NCBI RefSeq assembly: GCF_900107835.1
Contig: NZ_FNRG01000014.1
Span: forward strand, 1 to 64,000
Length of the DNA stretch: 64,000 nucleotides
DNA from: Oribacterium sp. KHPX15
GTDB taxonomy: Bacteria; Bacillota; Clostridia; Lachnospirales; Lachnospiraceae
Reading direction: 5' to 3'
Made by a program: the position numbers and the translations under genes. Of the stretch, positions 61,508 to 64,000 are shown one piece after another (the stretch's first letter is position 1; the number at the start of each line of letters is the position of its first letter). A model generated the notes under the pieces. The model was not told where the DNA came from and did no database searches. It saw only the letters and a list, made by a program, of their open reading frames with translations.

Positions 61508-61564
61508 TAGAATCTCCAAACAAATTTAAAATATAAAAGTGGGTATGAAATAGTATTGGATTAA

Positions 61565-61608
61565 ATATCTGTTTTACCGATATATTAAATCAAATATATC
61601 TGTTTTAC
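61565..61608. promoter_or_regulatory. Paired 13-bp direct repeat, candidate LysR sites
   Basis: ATATCTGTTTTAC occurs perfectly at 61565-61577 and 61596-61608, spaced by 31 bp or three DNA turns. The second copy overlaps the -35 hexamer of the gltS promoter. Confidence 0.6.
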
Positions 61609-61632
61609 AACTTATTTTCCGAATGGTAGATT
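61604..61632 (+). promoter_or_regulatory. Promoter of gltS
   Basis: TTTACA (61604-61609) and TAGATT (61627-61632) are separated by 17 bp, 75 bp before the gltS start. Confidence 0.5.
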
Positions 61633-61706
61633 AGTCATAGAAAATAAAGAACCGGTTCAAATCATTCAAAAAGTAGAAAATGTTACGTGTAAAAAGGGAG
61701 ATAGAT

Positions 61707-62882
61707 ATGACAATTCAATTTGATCTGATTCAAACGACGGGACTTGCAGTTTTGGTCTATATGCTTGGACGTTATATAAAGAGTAAAGTTGCTGTTTTTC
61801 AGAAATATTTTATTCCGGCACCGGTAATTGGTGGTTTGATATGCAGTATTTTGATCTTTATAGGTAAGAGTACAGGTTTATTTACTATTGAGATGACAAA
61901 TACTCTGCAGGATTTCTTTATGAACCTGTTTTTTACAGGAACAGGTTTTACATGCAGTCTTGCTGTGCTGAAAAAATCAGGAAAACTTGGAGCAAAGCTT
62001 GCAGTAGGAGCAGTGATATTTTTATTTGTTCAGAACCTGGTGGGAGTCGGACTTTGTCAGGTTTTCGGGATCAATAAACTTCTGGGTATCGCAATGGGAT
62101 CCATCTCAATGTCCGGTGGCGTAGGATCCGGAGCATCTTTTGGACCGACACTTGAAGAGTTGGGAGCTGTTGGTGGCACAACAATAGGTGTTGCGGCAGC
62201 AACCTTTGGACTGCTTCTTGGAAGTATTACCGGAGGCCCTGTGGCGGAACGTCTTATCAAAAAATATGATCTTAAGAGCTCAGGACAGTCGATGGCTGAA
62301 GAAAAGAAGAAGGTTTTTGAACTGAATCAAAAGAGTCTGTTTGACAGTGTTTTACTGCTTCTTCTTGCTGCATTTATAGGGTCTTATATTTCAGCGGCAC
62401 TTAAGCTGACCGGACTCTCATTCCCTTATTACGTTGGCTGCCTTTTCGGAGGAGCGTTGGTGAGAAATATTGCGGATGCAAGAGGAATCGACCTCAGGAT
62501 GCATGAAATTGATACCATATCAAACATTGCCCTTAATCTTTTCCTTTCCATGGCTCTTATGTCACTTGATATAGCAAAACTTGTTGACCTTGCACTTCCG
62601 ATGATTGTGATACTTATATCTCAGGCAGTAGTAATGGCATTGTGGGCTACTTTTGTGACCTTTAATACTACAGGAAGGGATTATGATGCAGCTGTCATGG
62701 CTGCCGGACACTGTGGAGTAGGATTAGGACAGACACCCAACGCTGTTGCCAATATGTCGGCGATCATAGAGAAAAATGGACCTGCACCAACCGCATGGTT
62801 TGTACTTCCGGTTGTAACAGTTATTTTCATAAATATTACAAACCCGTTGATCATCACATTTTTCATAAATTGTTTCAAGTGA
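61707..62882 (+). CDS. gltS: Sodium/glutamate symporter (GltS, ESS family)
   Basis: This 391-residue membrane protein imports glutamate or a related dicarboxylate with Na+. It shows the two-fold inverted repeat of GltS, with SMSGGVGSGASFGPTLEELGAVGG in the first half and AAGHCGVGLGQTPNAVANM in the second, each containing the re-entrant loop. It has ten or more helices. GGGAG before the ATG at 61707 is better than the ATG at 61680. It is co-oriented with the RraA-like gene, 25 bases downstream. Confidence 0.9.
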   Translation: MTIQFDLIQTTGLAVLVYMLGRYIKSKVAVFQKYFIPAPVIGGLICSILIFIGKSTGLFTIEMTNTLQDFFMNLFFTGTGFTCSLAVLKKSGKLGAKLAVGAVIFLFVQNLVGVGLCQVFGINKLLGIAMGSISMSGGVGSGASFGPTLEELGAVGGTTIGVAAATFGLLLGSITGGPVAERLIKKYDLKSSGQSMAEEKKKVFELNQKSLFDSVLLLLLAAFIGSYISAALKLTGLSFPYYVGCLFGGALVRNIADARGIDLRMHEIDTISNIALNLFLSMALMSLDIAKLVDLALPMIVILISQAVVMALWATFVTFNTTGRDYDAAVMAAGHCGVGLGQTPNAVANMSAIIEKNGPAPTAWFVLPVVTVIFINITNPLIITFFINCFK

Positions 62883-62907
62883 TCGAATATACGAATGGAG
62901 AATAAAC

Positions 62908-63552
62908 ATGGAACTCACAGAAAGAATAAGAAATGACCTTTTAAAACTTCCTACAGGGAATATAGCTGATAATAACAATACAGTATCAAATCAGGGTGTT
63001 ATGGATACCGGCATCAAACCCGTAAGTCCTAAAATGAAAATGATAGGAAGGGCTTATACTGCAAAGTGCTATCCGGGAGACAATCTGGCACTTCATCAGG
63101 CAATATACGGAGCGCAGCCGGGGGATGTGCTTGTGTTGGATCTTAACGGCTATTCTGAGGCAGGACACTTTGGCGACATAATGGCAACCGCATGTAAGTT
63201 ACGGGGACTTGCCGGAGTTGTGATAGATGGAAGCTGCCGTGATTCAGAGGATATACGTGAGCTTGGTTTCCCGGTTTTTTCCAGGGGATTTAATCCTTCA
63301 GGGACGGTAAAGGAGAGCCTTGCAAAGCTTAACATACCTGTAAGTTGTGGAGGAGTGCAGGTAAATCCGGGGGACATCATATTTGGAGACTGTGATGGTG
63401 TAGTTGTTATTCCTCAAAACGTAGAAGATGAGGTATTTGAAAAAGCGTGTAAAAAATACGAGCACGAGAAGGAGATTATTCGTGAACTGGAATCAGGGAA
63501 AACCACCCTTGAAATATATAAATTTGATGAGTTGATTAAAAGCAAAACATAA
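62908..63552 (+). CDS. RraA-family protein (4-hydroxy-4-methyl-2-oxoglutarate aldolase-like)
   Basis: This 214-residue protein has the RraA/HMG aldolase fold. The family motifs are present: GRAYTAKCYPGDN, ALHQAIYGAQPGDVLV, AGVVIDGSCRDSEDIRELGFPVFSRG and PGDIIFGDCDGVVVIP. Members either cleave 4-hydroxy-2-oxo acids to pyruvate or inhibit RNase E. The Arg and Asp of the aldolase active site (GSCRD) are intact, and the association with a glutamate-type symporter suggests dicarboxylate or oxo-acid metabolism. GGAG precedes the ATG. Confidence 0.85.
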   Translation: MELTERIRNDLLKLPTGNIADNNNTVSNQGVMDTGIKPVSPKMKMIGRAYTAKCYPGDNLALHQAIYGAQPGDVLVLDLNGYSEAGHFGDIMATACKLRGLAGVVIDGSCRDSEDIRELGFPVFSRGFNPSGTVKESLAKLNIPVSCGGVQVNPGDIIFGDCDGVVVIPQNVEDEVFEKACKKYEHEKEIIRELESGKTTLEIYKFDELIKSKT

Positions 63553-63571
63553 ACTGATGATAAATTATGAT

Positions 63572-63606
63572 GGGGCTGTCTTAATCTTAGTGCGACAGCC
63601 CCTTTT
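63572..63606 (+). terminator. Rho-independent terminator after the RraA-like gene
   Basis: GGGGCTGTC (63572-63580) pairs with GACAGCCCC (63594-63602), followed by TTTTA. It ends the gltS-RraA transcript. Confidence 0.9.
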
Positions 63607-63746
63607 ACATTGAACAAAATATCATTATACTCGAACAATAATTATATAATTGAACCTTTAACAAGAAGAAATGCAAAAAACACAATATAAGTCCCGTAAA
63701 GAAGCACAGATACTATACAATTATCATTTCACTTGAAATGTATATT

Positions 63747-64000
63747 TCACCTTGCAGATTTTAATATATCTTCAAACAACTCTGTATCGTCCAGAGCCCG
63801 ATTTGAGGTCTGGCTCATCATTATATAGTTGTTGTTCCCAGTGGATTCATTATAGAAGATTATAATAGACCCATCCATTTCATAACCTTCCCAAGTGTTA
63901 AACCCCTTGTTAAGATATCCTGTCGCCTTAAATCTATATCCCTGGTGACCGCAGATCTCCAGTTTAGTGCTATTTGAAATAGTTATGTTTTCATAAAATC
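63747..64000 (-). CDS. C-terminal end of an unknown protein (partial)
   Basis: On the minus strand an open frame runs from the window edge to the stop at 63747-63749, giving about 83 residues beginning FYENITISNSTKLEICGHQGY and rich in Asn/Tyr/Ile. It resembles a beta-rich extracellular domain end, but no family is recognised. The start lies outside the window. No other strand has a comparable open frame here. Confidence 0.5.
   Translation of the reverse strand, partial: FYENITISNSTKLEICGHQGYRFKATGYLNKGFNTWEGYEMDGSIIIFYNESTGNNNYIMMSQTSNRALDDTELFEDILKSAR

Overview
The window looks like chromosomal DNA of a low-to-moderate GC anaerobic Firmicute, most likely a Lachnospiraceae-type Clostridium. 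This is an inference from strong GGAGG ribosome sites, anaerobic-style corrin genes, GH2/GH13 sugar utilisation operons and the protein style; no rRNA or tRNA is present to confirm it. Most genes lie on the + strand.

Region by region. (1) 1-1654: an intact IS110-family element of the IS1111 type, with 15-bp subterminal inverted repeats and about 400 bp of highly structured non-coding DNA after the transposase. That stretch holds a candidate guide (seek/bridge) RNA. (2) 1885-3069: a lipoprotein. (3) 3278-9733: first cobalamin block: cobJ, cobK, cbiE-cbiT fusion, then a translationally coupled amino-acid-type ABC importer (solute-binding domains fused to permease, plus an ATPase with an extra C-terminal domain). 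(4) 9752-24277: an AT-rich surface-polysaccharide cluster: glycosyltransferases, a methyltransferase with a coiled coil, a Wzm/Wzt ABC exporter, a three-part 1107-residue glycosyltransferase and two membrane-linked glycan genes. (5) 24395-26763: a DUF234-type ATPase, a broken AAA-ATPase gene and a second copy of the 3' end of the ABC ATPase gene. Related palindromes bracket this stretch. The two copies of the 417-bp repeat (9317-9733 and 26301-26717) bracket the whole glycan island, which therefore seems to have been inserted into, or rearranged within, the cobalamin locus. (6) 26760-27307: a mazEF toxin-antitoxin pair, divergent from (7) 27412-45792, the second cobalamin block: a cbiA-cobT fusion, cobU, cobS, a degenerate cobU paralogue, cbiB, cobD, cbiP, cobA and cbiC, interspersed with a nitrilase-like enzyme, a Nudix hydrolase, a threonine-aldolase-like enzyme, paired lipoproteins, a DUF2156 protein and a GNAT acetyltransferase. 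(8) 45899-50722: a Lon-like AAA+ ATPase without protease, a metal-binding (HMA-like) protein, a membrane protein, an S51 peptidase, a Nif11-like small protein and an acidic-tailed protein. (9) 50747-60372: sugar use: LacI regulator with oligo-1,6-glucosidase, a secreted esterase-like lipoprotein, an AraC regulator, a GPH symporter and a GH2 glycosidase. (10) 60587-64000: a LysR regulator divergent from a GltS-type glutamate symporter and an RraA-like protein, then the end of an unknown minus-strand gene.

The cobalamin genes cover late corrin ring steps (CobJ, CobK, CbiET, CbiC), amidation (CbiA, CbiP), adenosylation (CobA), the aminopropanol arm (CobD, CbiB) and nucleotide loop assembly (CobU, CobT, CobS). 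The early ring genes (cbiK/X, cbiL, cbiF, cbiG, cbiD) are not in the window. I found no recognisable cobalamin riboswitch by eye.

The most interesting signals are the IS1111-type RNA, whose internal loop carries short matches to both insertion flanks; the glycan island bracketed by a mosaic direct repeat; a WbdD-like methyltransferase/coiled-coil/amphipathic-helix protein coupled to an ABC glycan exporter; and two covarying palindromes that bracket an ATPase module.
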